Shown here one piece after another: positions 22,191 through 34,582 of a DNA stretch of 64,000 bases. Made by a program: the position numbers and the translations under genes. The notes beneath the pieces were generated by a model. The model was not told the origin of the DNA and did not search any database. It worked only from the letters and a program-made list of their open reading frames with translations. This stretch comes from Scalesia atractyloides (lineage: Eukaryota; Streptophyta; Magnoliopsida; Asterales; Asteraceae): the NCBI GenBank assembly GCA_947069175.1, contig CAMTDV010000003.1, positions 43,181,606 through 43,245,605 of the forward strand. Direction: 5' to 3'. Each line of letters opens with the position of its first letter. The first letter of the stretch is position 1.

Positions 22191-23684
22191 GCTTAGTCGT
22201 AAGGAACGTGTCAAACTTCATTGTGTTGGAGTTCAATCTGATATCCAGACACGTATCCTTAAAGCACAACATACATGTGTGACCCAAAGCTTGTTAAAAA
22301 ATGAGCTGCCACAAAATCTCGAACTTCAACTCGAAACAAAAGATAACAGATTACTCTACTACAAGAACCATTTGTGGATTCCTAGTCAAGACAATCTCCG
22401 CACCTTATTGATAGACGAAGCTCATAAGTCTCGCCATTCAATTTAACTGGTGCAGACAAAATGTATAAGGATCTCCATACCCAGTATTGGTCGCCAGGTA
22501 TAAAGAAGGACATTGCCTTATATGTATCTAAATGCCTAACTTGTCTTAAAGTTAAGGCAGAACATCAACGCCCATCTGGTTTACTTGAGCAACCACAAAT
22601 ACCGGTACGGAAGTGGGAGAACATTGCGATGGATCTTGTCACTAAACTACCGCGCACACCAAGAGGTCATGATGCCATTTGGGTAATCATCGATCGTCTA
22701 ACAAAGTCAGCACACTTTTTGGCAATTCGTGAGAATCTAATGGCTGACAAACTCACCAAGATCTACGTTGATGAGATTGTATCTCATCATGGTGTTCCTT
22801 TGAACATCATATCCGATCGAGATGCTTGATTCTCATCTCACTTTTGGAAGACCATGCAATCTGCCATGGGAACCAAACTCCATCTAAGCACTGCTTATCA
22901 TCCTCAAACAAATGGAAAATCTGAAAGGACAATTCAAACACCGGAGGATATGCTTAGAGCATGTGTGATAGACTTTGGTGGTAGTTGGGATTCACATCTA
23001 CCATTGGTCGAATTCTCCTACAACAATAGTTATCACGCCAGCATGAATATGGCGCCTTTCAAAGCTCTATACGGTCGAAAATACCGTTCACCTATCTGCT
23101 GGAATGAGGTCGGTGAAGCTAAGCTCACAGGGCCTGAACTCATTCACGACACAACAGACAAAGTCAAGAAAATTCGCGATAACCTTCTGACAGCTAGAAG
23201 CTGTCAAAAGAGTTAGGCGGGCAAACGACACAAGCCCTTGGAATTCCAAGTTGGTGATCACGTCCTTGTCAAGGTATCCCCTTGGAAAGGTGTGATTAGA
23301 TTTGGAAAGAAAGGAAAACTTGCACCACAATATATTGGACCATTCAAGATCGTTGAGAGAATCGGAAAGGTGGCCTACCGACTTGAGCTACCTCCTGAAA
23401 TTGGGAATATTCACCCAACATTCCACATGTCCAATTTGAAAAAGTGTTTAGCCAATATAAACCTCCACATTCCCCTCGACGAAATTCACGTCGAAGACAC
23501 TATGCACTTTGTCGAGAAACCTGTGGAGATAGTGGACCCTGAAGTCAAGACACTCAAGCGTAGGCGTATACCGATAGTTAAAGTTTGCTGGGAATCCAAA
23601 CGTGGCCCAGAATTTACTTGGGAACGAGAGGATCAAATGAAAGCGAAATATCCACAGCTGTTTCACAAAGTTTCTTCTAATTAA
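22191..23684 (+). pseudogene. Y integrase with chromodomain-like tail
   Basis: The zinc-binding region contains KCLTCLKVKAEHQ. The core keeps the DDE residues: MDLVTKLP (first Asp), IISDRDA (second Asp) and KSERTIQT (Glu). The tail has FEFQVGDHVLVKVSPWKG, GPFKIVERIGKVAYRLELP, FHMSNLKKCL and ending VCWESKRGPEFTWEREDQMKAKYPQLF (about 23580-23665). Breaks: TAA at 22444-22446, TGA at 22827-22829 (Arg CGA to TGA), TAG at 23214-23216. The terminal stop is at 23682-23684. Confidence 0.9.
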
Positions 23685-23703
23685 ATTTCGGGACGAAATT
23701 TCC

Positions 23704-23717
23704 AAAAGTAGGGAGAC
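23704..23717 (+). promoter_or_regulatory. Polypurine tract of Y
   Basis: AAAAGTAGGGAGAC directly before the 3' LTR, preceded by the family's ATTTCGGGACGAAAT palindrome just after the pol stop. Confidence 0.8.
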
Positions 23718-26639
23718 TGTGACATTTGTGCCTTTTTAATCATTGCACAATTACAAACAATTTCGTATTCAATGAAACCCTGTGTTTATTTCCAAATAAT
23801 TTTGCAATAAAATCTTGTATTTTATTGATGAGAACGCAAAAACGTCAATCATTGCCCAATTTCGATCATTTTCGTGTTTGTTAAAGCGTTTTACGCATTT
23901 TGCGAAACGCATAATCGTACAACCGAACGAACCGACATCCATGACATTTTCGGTCATAATCCAAGTTACACATGTCTTAACACCTTTATATAACCTAAAT
24001 ATTAGGTTAAAGGGGTTAAAAATGGCAAACAAGTGAAAATACAAGTCCAAGGGCCAAAAATGTTAAAAAAAATAATAAATAATTTTGATTCTTTACCAAG
24101 TTTGCCACCTATCTCCAATTTTTGACACCTAGCACTCACTTTGCCACACTTAATATGGTGTTGACACATGTTAGGACACTAATCCACACTTGAGGACACT
24201 TGTCATCACCTCCTTAATCCTAAAATACTATAAATACCCCATGATTCTTCCATTTGTTTTCACACCACTTCAAAACACTTCAAAGCAAAGTGTGAAATTT
24301 TTCTTTCTATCCTTCTTGGAGCTTGTTTCCACCGTTTGGAAGCCTCTTATCTTGAGTTCCGAAAGTGTTCTTCAACACGAGTAAGTACTCTTCCTAGTTC
24401 TTTAATTTATTTTTATTAGCTACTTTGAGCTAAAAGTTGAACAGTTTGACTTCCTGATTGACTTTTGGTTCTGACCATATTTGGTCAAGTCAAAGTTCAA
24501 TTGAACTTTGCATCGTGATCGTAATCCCGAAGGTTATAATCCCTAGCGATTTCATCTTCTGATTACCACGTTTACTAGTCGAAGTGACGAGTTAAAGTTT
24601 CGGTAAAAAAGATACATGATATGCCTTTTACGACGAAACTATTTTCAGGTATCAAAACACTAAGTTTTGATACCAAATCAGTTTTAAACTTAGTTAGACA
24701 TGTTTTGACATATCTAACTCGTCACTTCTAGTTTAGTGCTTATTTAGGGTCGTAAGTCGAGCGGTCTTGACCACCGCTTTGACTTTCGAATCCGACCCGT
24801 TTGGTAGATCTTAGGATCCTACCAAACACATATTTGTGACCATAGTTACATAAGGAATAACCTACTGAGGTTATACCTTATGGTCACATCGTTTGGTTAG
24901 TGTTGTGATAAGTTACTTATATGTTCTAAAAAAATGATGACCAAAAGGCCCTTTTGCGCATAAATTCATTTTAAACACATGTAACCAAATTTTTGACATA
25001 TAAACTGATGTTTAAATTTTCAAACATGCTTAAACTTATCATAGGACATGTTTAACCATCCGATCACACGTTTACGCTAATGACCCGTTAACGAAGCGTA
25101 AACTTCCTTAACGAGTCATAATGGGTCAAAAGCACTTAGGATCCTTTCCAAATCAGAATGTTAAGTTTGTTAAACCATGTCACATGAGTTCCAACACTCG
25201 TTTGGTTTATAAGACTTCATTATATCAAATCTCCTGTTTGTAGTCCCGACACGCTAACATATTTATCTGACACATTTGGACACGTTTGAGCTTTGTTTAT
25301 TTCGTTGATCAAGAACACTTTCGCAATCCCAAGTGAGTACATAGTCCCCTCTTATTCGTTTCAAATGTTTTGGGTGATTCATATGTGCTAAACTATCTTT
25401 TCAAATCAACATGTTTACTACGCAAGGCTTATGTGAGTACATAGCCCCCTCTTTTAGGTTTTCAAATGTTTTGGGGTGATTCATATGTGCCTATAATTAT
25501 TTTCAAGATTTCAAAACAATTACATGGTTTATAAATACAAAACGATTTTCAAAACGGGTACATGTTCCCCTCTATTACGTTTTGCAAATGTTTTGGGGTG
25601 ACTCATATGTGCTAAATCATTTCAACTTTTCAAAAACAATGTCTATGGTTTATATATAAAACAATACGATTTCGATAATGTGAACAACTTGTTGATGCGT
25701 TATCCATAACACGAATGACTTTCATTGGCTTTGGCCAAGCCGACCAGTAGTATGTTATGGTACCATAGGACTGACAATCCCATTATCGGACCGTTCACTG
25801 GATTTGGTGGAAGTTTGGGTAATGACAGAAATTGTTTCTGATTAACAAATCAATTTTTGATTTGTTAGTCTAGTTAAAGAGACCCTTTGGTGGTCTATTA
25901 AAGATACCCTTTGGTGGCATAGTCAACAAAGGTTTGAAGGTGTTCATTAAAGAATGATCAAAAGTTTTCACAATTAAAAACACGGACGATTTGTTTATGA
26001 CATGGACAATTGGTTTATGACACGGACGATTGATCTATAACACGGATAAATGGTTATAACACGGAAAAAATTGTTTTGAACAATGTCAAGCAATGATTTT
26101 CACTTAAAGATATAAACCATATGAAGTTTTCTTTTGAATCAATCTATTACAAGGTTTTTACAAAAGAAATGTTTTTGTCAAGATTCATGGTTACAAGGTT
26201 TTCACAACTCTAACCAATTTGTTTAGTTGGTTAATTGTATTGCAATATCAAACACTTTTGATACGAGGTTTTCACTTAATGACTCTTGTAGTCGGACGAG
26301 GTGTTGCAATATGTATACAAGGCCACGAATTTGATACACTCACAAAACCTATGTAGTCGCCGGCATTTTTTATGCTGACTCTCTTTTCACATATGTTTTA
26401 GGAATCAATACTTGATAATATGATACATGCTTCACGTAGGAATGGACGTGGGCCTTAGTGACTTAAAACATGAAAAACAATTTATCTATGTGTTGTTTCT
26501 GTTTATCCCAAGATAATGTAAAGATTTAAATTAATCAATCAAAATTTTAAATTCCATGAGTTGTGAAACAATTTTTCTATGACATGACTCCCCGATGTTT
26601 CCGCCACGGTTTGTTGTTTTACGTGGTCGGGGTGTTACA
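23718..26639 (+). repeat. Y 3' LTR
   Basis: 2922 bp, full-length, with intact TATAAATA at 24229-24236, tandem units at about 25333-25650 and a short array at about 25985-26070. It joins X integrase codons at 26640. Confidence 0.92.
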
Positions 26640-27872
26640 CTGGCACTGACAAGATGTACCATGATCTTCGTACATCTTATTGGTGGCCTGGAATGAAATG
26701 TGATTTGGCTCTTTACGTGTCGAAGTGTCTGACCTGTTCTAAGGTCAAGGCAGAGCATCAGCGTCCCTCTGGCCTACTCGAACAACCCGAAATTCCTGTC
26801 TGGAAATGGGAGAGTATTACCATGGATTTCATTACGAAATTGCCTCGTACTCCTTCAGGTCATGATAGCATTTGGGTTATCATCGATCGTCTGACCAAAT
26901 TTGCTCACTTCCTTGCCATTCGTGAAGATTACAAAGTTGAGAAATTGGCTCGTATCTACACGAGTGAGATCATCAGTCGTCATGGTACGCCCATTGACAT
27001 CATTTTCGATCGTGAAGCTCGTTTCACTTCCTGCCTTTGGCAAACTTTTCAATCCACCCTTGGCACTCGTTTGAACCTTAGTACCGCTTTTATTCCTCAA
27101 TCTGACGGTCAAACCAAGCGTACTATCCAAACTCTAGAGGATATGCTTCGATCATGCGTAATTGATTTTGGCGGCAACTGGGATTCACACTTACCTTTGG
27201 TAGAATTCTCATACAACAACAGCTATCACGCAAGTATTCAAATGGCTCCATTTGAAGCATTGTATGGTCGTAAGTGCCGTTCGCCTATTTGTTGGCACGA
27301 GATCCGAGACGTACAACTCACCGGTCCCGAACTAATACAAGAGACGACGGACAGGTCCTACAAATACGTGATAATCTCCTTAAAGCTCAACGCCGACAAA
27401 AGAGTTATGCTGATAAAAGACGCAAACCTTTGGAATTCAGCGTGGGTGATCTTATGCTTCTCAAGGTATCCCCTTGGAAGAGTGTTATTCATTTTGGTAA
27501 GAAAGGCAAACTCGCTCCTCGCTATGTAGGTCCTTTGAAGATTCTCGAAAGGATTGACAAGGTAGCGTATAGACTGGATCTACCTCAAACACTCAGCAAT
27601 GTTCATCTTGTTTTTCATGCTTCAAACTTGAAGAAATGTCTAGCTGAAGAAGGACTTCAAGTCTCACTCGAAGATCCTCAAATCAACGAGACATTGCACT
27701 TTGTGGAAAAACCTGTCGAAATCATGGACCGAGGAATCAAGCAATTGAGGCGCAGTCGAATTCCCATAGTTAAAGTTTGATGGAATGTAAACGTGGCGCC
27801 GAATTTACTTGGGAGCTCAAAAGTGATATGAAGACTAAGTATCCGCACCTGTTCGCACCTTCCTCTGAATAA
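26640..27872 (+). pseudogene. X integrase, remainder after Y
   Basis: Resumes with KMYHDLRTSYWWPGMKCDLALYVSKCLTCSKVKAEHQRP, then MDFITKLP (first Asp), IIFDREA (second Asp, unusual FDRE for SDRD), KRTIQTLED where the family has (S)ERTIQT (Glu changed to Lys), and GVG-type tail LEFSVGDLMLLKVSPWKS, VKV and KYPHLF-like end. A frameshift near 27350 separates 26654-27529 from 27274-27780, and TGA at 27778-27780 plus a later shift break the chromodomain-like end. The stop in the original frame is about 27870-27872. Confidence 0.88.
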
Positions 27873-27892
27873 ATTTCGGGACGAAATTTCCT

Positions 27893-27906
27893 AAAGGAGG
27901 GGAGAC
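27893..27906 (+). promoter_or_regulatory. Polypurine tract of X
   Basis: AAAGGAGGGGAGAC directly before the 3' LTR, after the ATTTCGGGACGAAATTTC palindrome. Confidence 0.82.
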
Positions 27907-28953
27907 TACAACGCCTCGCTTTTTCATACTTTTCATAAATAGAAAGTTTTGTTGTATTTTGAACTTGTATTCGTATTTCCTTTCTTGTAATCCAAGACTT
28001 GAATCATAATGAAACTTATACTTGATATTTACTTGTCTTAAATGCATTTAAACGCAAAATTATACTTATACACGCATTCACACTCGATATTTATATGCTT
28101 ATACCGAATTAAAACATGCTAAATTGGTAAAATAAATAAAGTTTAAGGACTAAAAGTGTTTAAAAACAAAAGAACCTTCTGGAATACCTTGCCTCGCCCC
28201 GTGACTGAAACATTGCAAGTTATCGCACCCCGCCAGGCCTCTAGCGGCCCGCGACAAAGAAGTCTTGACTCTCTCGCGGCCTGCGAGAGGACCGCGATCC
28301 GAAAATACATTTCAAGCCCATGGATTGGTCAATTTTTGTTTTCTTGCATTAATTACCCCAACTAACAACCTCCCCTATTTTACCTATAAATACCACACTC
28401 CCTTTCACTCTCAAGTCACACCTAAATCTTCTCTTCTCTTCTCTAAAAGCTCTAAAGAGCTCTCTTCTTCTCTCAAAGATCAAGGCTCCTAAAAGGTGAG
28501 TTCTAACTCACCTCCCTCTTTTGATCTTTCCTTTTTCTTACTACTTGGAAATACCTTTGGAATGTTTCCATAAGTCTTCCATGGAAGACTAACTTGGAAC
28601 ATCACCATGACTAAGGTCCCATGAGTAAGTGTTTTCTTTGGTTTTAATAAGGTTTTAGCCACAAGTGTTATATCCTTCCAAGCTTGTTCTCGAAACAAGA
28701 CTTGAGTTGGTAGAGTGTGATCACGTGGAAGCCTTGGCTATCCTAACTTCGATCCACCACCTCACTTGATGATTTCGTTTACTTTTGCTTTTACTTTTAT
28801 GTTCAAACTTACTCATGACCATCCTTGTCATCCTTGTGACGACTTGCACATTGGTAAACTATATGAGAGGTTTTAAAAGGAAGGTTATCCTCCTGCCTCC
28901 ATGCATGACTTCTATGAATCTACATGATGCTTTTGATATACTTATACTATGTA

Positions 28954-28994
<41 letters not shown>

Positions 28995-30018
28995 CGTACT
29001 AACCGAACTCTTGATGGTGATCAAATGATTATCCATCGTGATACTAGGTTATATCACCTAAGTACTTAATCTCTTGTTACGATTCTAATGGGTATCATAA
29101 CCCATGAAATCACATCAACCCAAATGGGCATAATAGTGTCAAGAACGAGTGTTGAATCTAGATGATTATTTTCTCATATACATACTTTATCATACTTTAT
29201 CGTTGTTAATATTCCAAATCCTTCGTTATTGTTCGTTTACTTATCAACCTAAGTTCTCCTCTTGTAGGATACCCCGGCGCTCATCCCACTTCGCGAACTC
29301 GTCAAGTTTGAAGACTACGCAAAACCGTGAGTACACTCGACCCACTTTTCATTTACAAAACTTTTTGGGTGTAACAGGTTTGCTTATACCAAAACCACAA
29401 CACTTAAACTTTATGAAATGCACAAACAATCCTATACACATGAATACTTGATACGCTTACGTGATGCTTATATCTTGGACATTCTTTATGTGATACTTTA
29501 GTCATTAACTTGTTTAAGCCTTCGTTTGACATGTATAAGCGCTATAGGAAGTCACGCATCCCCCTCCATCGCATAAACTTGAGGCCATGTTAAAACAACG
29601 TGTTTGCGTTAAGGGTTTGGCTAGTAGTATTGTATGCCTTGTATATGCGCTCGTAAAATCATAGTTGCCATGAGGATTCGTTTAAATGTTAATCGTATAT
29701 GTATGCTATGCTTAAACTTGTGTACTCACCTTTGCTTTTGCATTGAATTGTATTTTAAAACATGTTACAGGTTGATGAAGTGGATGCTATGAAATCAAAT
29801 AGCAAGGACTTAGATACACACAAGTAGACGTTTAGGCTAAATTTGTTGTATCAAATTTTGTTGTATTGTGTTATTTGTATTTGCTTCAATGTTGTACTTG
29901 ACAATTGTCTTTGAAATAAAATTTGACTTTAATTAAATATTGTCATTATTAGCATTGTGAGCAATAAGCAATCTATTTCATCTCACTCCGATGTTCCGCC
30001 ATCGGTTGGGGTGTGACA
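27907..30018 (+). repeat. X 3' LTR (full length)
   Basis: 2112 bp, from TACAACGCCT (the usual TG start mutated to TA) to GGTGTGACA, followed by catag. TATAAATA at 28385-28392. It holds the ~225-bp segment missing from the solo LTR. TA-rich tract at about 28953-28995. Confidence 0.9.
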
Positions 30019-30660
30019 CATAGCCCATGTGGAGGAGTTTGCATTGTCAACCATACAGTAGAAGATAAGACCCGAGATTTTGAATGGTTGTTTGGTGCAG
30101 AGATTGAGCATAGCAGCTGACCATTCCAGGTTCAAACTATCGTATCCTCCTTTTCTGTGTGCTAAGCTCATTGCAAACACGTGAATAATAAATCTCCAAT
30201 CTTTTGTGAGGCCTTTTCACTTAATCTCGTTTCTCTCTCTGAAATCTCCGACATATCTCATCCCTTTAAAACCATCTAGAATGTCATCCTTCTTTACTCT
30301 GAGCGTGTCTTTACGGTCATCTCCAAGGCTTAGCACTCTACGCATGTTGTCCTCCGTTACTATGACTTTCTTGTTTTGTACTGTAGTCGTGATTCTCTTG
30401 ACTTCGTTAACTGTTGACAACTTGGCTGTTTTCCAGAATTCTTCAATGTGAATGTTGTATATGATAGGATCAGCTTGAACAGCATAACTTATCCTGCTTA
30501 AGTTTTTCCATTCAGCCACGTCTTCAAAAGCATTTGGTGGCGGCTCTAACTTACACGGCTGATTGTGCTTCCTTGTTTTATCCCAAATAATCTCCTTCAC
30601 CATTTCTGGAAGCACAGAAACCAACCAAGTTAGATCTGAGTTACGAAGCACGATAGTCAG
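30019..30660 (-). pseudogene. V accessory ORF, N-terminal part, second copy
   Basis: Same protein as 9702-10333: LRNSDLTWLVSVLPEMVKEIIWDKTRK, VQADPIIYNIHIEEFWK, VKKDDILDGFKGMRYVGDF. The open frame extends upstream to 30885 with a hydrophobic, Ile/Tyr-rich stretch translated from TA-rich DNA, probably not genuine. A frame change near 30215 and X at 30018 interrupt it. This copy adjoins V's pol side directly and is the original arrangement. Confidence 0.7.
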
Positions 30661-32662
30661 ATAGTGAAGATATATATATATACACGAATATATGCAGATA
30701 ATAAAAAGATTTAAAAATATTGAATTTGAAAAATAATTTCGCCGACAATTACGTCGGATATGTATATTATATACGCCGAACAAGAGACTTATATACACAA
30801 GACACAGTGACATATACGCCAGTAGTGGCTCATTTACGCTGAATATGTGTCGAGTTTTTAAGTTTTGAGATGAGAAAGCAGTCAACGTAGATGCTTATCT
30901 ATGCTGGTTGACCGGCATATTTGTCAAATACACTGGTTGCTTGAACTCGCATTCAAGACTTAAATCCGCGATCACTTGACTTCCTCTTAAATACGCCACA
31001 TTCATCTTAAATCCACTTCATTCAAGATAAATACGCTGGCATAAAAAATTTCTTGATAAACCCATAAACCAAACTTTGAACTCAGATTCGATCATTCTAC
31101 AGTAATTGTGTCCGTTTTGTATGTGATTTCAAATGTCTCAACAAATAACAAACTACATACAAACTACATACAAACACTGAAATCATACCGAAGTTGAACA
31201 CGAGGAGATCAGATCTTGTGTTTTTGAAATGGATTGAATTTTTGAAAGTTTGAAAGTGGGTATTTGGTTTGAATGAAGAAGAAGATGAATTTGTTTAGAA
31301 AGTTATACACATAAAAATCTGATATATATACACAATACTATCTTCCAGCATATTTAATAAATACACTGGAACGACAAATACGCCGCCACGTAGGTATCTT
31401 TTTGAGATTTCTTCAAAGCTAAGAAGTTCAAAAACAAATACGCTCAAAAATCTTAAATTCAAATTGCCCTTTATAGATAAAAAATAGTGCAAAAATTGAG
31501 AATTACAATTAAGAAAAACACAAAATTGCAATTTGAACTTCTCAAATCATTTTTTAGATACACGAAGCTTCCTTTTTCATACGATTCTTACTGATTTGGA
31601 GCCCGTGACTTTCCTGCAGAACATCATAGTGGCAACACTTTGTTAGTTTGTGATGAAGTAGATAATATTGAATAATCAAGGCACAAGGAAAATTGTCAGT
31701 ATGTTTGTCCCTTTAAATCCTTGCACCTTTCTTTCAACATGCTTTCAGTGAGTGTTTTATCATGTTGTGGTAATATTGACAAGAATTGTAGTGGCCCCCA
31801 CTCAAGCTAGACTATTAGAATGTTGTGCCTGTGAGTCCCACATCAGGACATACCCCCGCGATCAAGGTATGCACAAAGATTCATCATAGCGGGTGAGTAT
31901 ATTGACTTCATTCGTTTTGAATTTCAATGGTAGACAATTGGTGATCAGGTTAGTACTTTTGTACAGCAGAGAGACCAATGTCTAACGAGGGCTAAGACAG
32001 ATACCATGGATGGTAAGATTTAAGAACTTGAATGATTCTCAAATGAGAGTTTCATCTGTGTAGGATTTTGGCCACATTGGCTCTTTTGAACGATATCATA
32101 ATTGTGTCTAGGTTAGCATATATCTTGATGCAGCAGAAGAGCAACTATGATATCCCCGAATGATTAGTCAATATAAAGACCCGAAATCTCGGACTTTGGG
32201 AATTTATCAACACAAGATTTAAGACGATTAGGCCATACGCTGCAACGTGTTACCCGCAAGTTGCACAACATTGTGGGTATCCAGAATTCTTGTGTAAGCA
32301 TTAACTTTTGTCGCCTACTCGCAGTTTAGTCGAAGGTATTGCTGAATCTACTGACACGTCATTGCTTGGTACCTCAATCGAGTTCTGTTTTAAAATCAAA
32401 CAAAGTGTCAACAGTTTTCTATAATTTCTTAAGCAGGTGTCAAACAAAAGATATAAACCTTAACGATTATGCTAATTTTCTGGAAAACTTCCCCCTTCAA
32501 ATTTTATTTTCGAGAGTCCAGAGCTTGAAAAAGAAATTTTAAAGATGCAGAAAATCTTTTTGTTGGGCACATTTTATAAGATTATTCAAGATGCTTATTA
32601 TGAAAAGTGTTTTTTAATCATTTCCACTCAAGGAAATTGACCATTTCCAACCAGGTTACCAA
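30661..32662 (-). other. V post-pol non-coding region
   Basis: About 2 kb without coding potential between RNase H and the accessory ORF. 30740-31450 has clustered GCGTA/TACGC words. 31850-32260 aligns in order with W's post-pol block (1800-2330). CTTCCCCCTTCAA at about 32488 reads as a purine-rich TTGAAGGGGGAAG on the coding strand and resembles the extra PPTs of Sireviruses. Confidence 0.6.
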
Positions 32663-34582
32663 CTAGTTGAAGCGGGTTTTGTCGAAGGCTTTCGTGAAAA
32701 TATCAGCTTTTTGTTGCATGGTATCCACCGGCACTATTTGAATGTATCCTTTCTCATACGCATCTCTGATCGCATGAATGCGAATTTCGATGTGTTTTAT
32801 TCTTGAGTGGTGGATAGGATTCTTCACAATTCCTAGACATGCTTCGTTGTCGATGAATATCTGAGTCTTCATGATGTTGATTCTGTAATCCAGCACCTGA
32901 TTTTGTATCCAAAGAACTTGTGAGCAACAACTGTATGTCGCCTTATATTCGGCTTGAGTAGTAGATGTGGAACTGTTGTCTGCTTCTTGCTTTGCCAGGA
33001 TATGAGACGATTTCCTAAGAATTGACATCCTCCGAAGACGGACTTTCTGTCAACCTTGCAACCTGCATGATCACTATTATAATAAGCAAAATTAATATCT
33101 TTAGGATACCACAGTCCGAGTTTGGGTGTTCCTTTCAGATAGCGAAAGATTCGTTTGATAGCAGCTTCATGAGATTCTTTTGGATCCGTCTGAAATCCAG
33201 CGCAGAGGCAAACAGCCCACATAATGTCAAGCCTACTAGCGGTCAGATCCATCAATGAGCCTATCATCGAGTGATAAAAGGACTTGTTCACAGGATTTCC
33301 TTGAAGATCAGATGTGAGTTCTGTCTTAGCTGCAGAAGGTGTGCTGGCGGTTTTGCAGTCGTTCATGCAGAGAATATCCCTGATGTATTTTGCTTGATGA
33401 ATGAGAATACCATCTTCTCTCTGCTTCACCTTTAATCCCAAGAAAAACATGAGTTCTCCCATCATGCTCATCTCGAACTTTGCCTTCATAACCTTCTCAA
33501 ACTCCGTGCATAGTGCCTCATCAGTTGATCGCAAAATAATATCGTCTACATAGATTTGCACCAGCATCACATTATCTCCGTTCCTTATTGTGAAGAGATT
33601 CATATCTATTTTACCTCTTGAGTGCCCATATTCCAAAAGATATGTTGACAAAGTCTCATACCAGGCTCGAGGAGCTTGATGAAGACCATAGAGAGCTTTG
33701 TCAAGCTTATAGTATTGTGCAGGAAAGTGAGGATCTTCAAAACCTAGAGGTTGGCAAACGTAGACTTCTTCCTTCACCTTCCCATATAGAAACACACTCT
33801 TTACATCCATCTAAAACACCTTGAAGTTTTTGAATGAAGCATAGGCCAAGAATATTCTAATAGCTTCCAAACGTGCTACTAGAGCAAAAACTTCCTCAAA
33901 ATCAATCCCTTCTTCTTGTCAGAAACCTTGAACTACCAATCTTGCCTTATTCTTGATGACTACACCACGATCATCCATTTTTTACGAAACACCCACTTGG
34001 TTCCAATGTGATACTTTCCATCTGGTAGATCAACTAGTTCCAAAACTTTAAGCTTACGAAACTGAGATAACTCCTCTTGCATTGCTTGCACCCAGCTAAA
34101 ATCTTGAATGGCGTCTTCAATATCTCTTGGTACAGACTGTGAAAGAAAAGCTGCATACAATCCAATGTTGATGGTATGTGTTTGACCATGAGTTCGAACT
34201 CCATCTTCCACGGAACCAATGACATTCTCAATTGGATTATTTCGATTTGTCTTTTATCCTGCGTTGGTGTGAGTCTCAACTTGTTGAGGTAGATTGGAGA
34301 AGTGTTCATCGACGTAGTTAATTGGAGGTTCGTCTTCTTTAGGTGGTTCATCCACAATCGGCTGTGAAGAAGAAGCATCACATGCAGATGAATTCTCAGC
34401 CGAAGCGTCACCATTAACTTCGATAACAGGAAGGATTGGATCGGCAGAGACTAGTGTGAAACGAGTTGTAAAAGGAATGAAGCCAATGGCTGAAGGATCA
34501 AACAATGGCTCTATTGGGGTTGTTTCGGCAGGTTCGGTTTCAGTGAGTGGCTCATCAATATCGAAAGTGTTGAATACAACGT
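32663..34582 (-). pseudogene. V reverse transcriptase-RNase H (Ty1/copia)
   Basis: RVT_2 domain: SWVQAMQEELSQF and WVFRKK (34211-33960); a break near 33810-33960; then DVKSVFLYGKVKEEVYVCQPLGFEDP, LYGLHQAPRAWYETLS, the catalytic YVDDIILRST (about 33540), FFLGLKVKQ, and GSLMDLTASRLDIMWAVCLCAGFQ. RNase H follows: FGGCQFLGNRLISWQSKKQTTV, then in another frame TTQAEYKATYSCCSQ, DNEACLGIVKNP, RIKHIEIR, ADIFTKAFDKTRFN. The upstream part (34505-34254) is an acidic, Pro-rich linker between integrase and RT. Confidence 0.9.

Larger units (their letters stand above)
16668..26639 (+). mobile_element. Y: Ty3/gypsy (Tekay/Del-like) retrotransposon, gag-deleted
   Basis: LTRs 16668-19604 and 23718-26639 (2.9 kb each) begin TGTGACATTTGTG and end GGTGTTACA. 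PBS at 19612 and PPT at 23704. The internal region is only 4.1 kb: the leader runs into the zinc knuckle, so most of gag (about 1.5 kb relative to X) is gone. Protease, RT, RNase H and integrase are nearly full length with few stops. Hand comparison of about 520 LTR bases suggests 6-7% difference. Confidence 0.92.
11196..30018 (+). mobile_element. X: Ty3/gypsy (Tekay/Del-like) retrotransposon interrupted by Y
   Basis: Truncated 5' LTR, iMet-type PBS, leader, gag, protease, RT, RNase H and integrase (split by Y at 16668-26639), PPT and a full 3' LTR (27907-30018), then TSD catag. Own internal length is about 5.4 kb without Y. It is inactive: no promoter in the 5' LTR, a deletion between protease and RT, and several stops. 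Confidence 0.88.

Noticed and set aside
30661..30885. Extension of the accessory ORF with a hydrophobic N-terminus like a signal or membrane segment
   Set aside because: It comes from TA-rich DNA with GCGTA motifs, and the equivalent frame is not kept open in the first copy (10334 upward).
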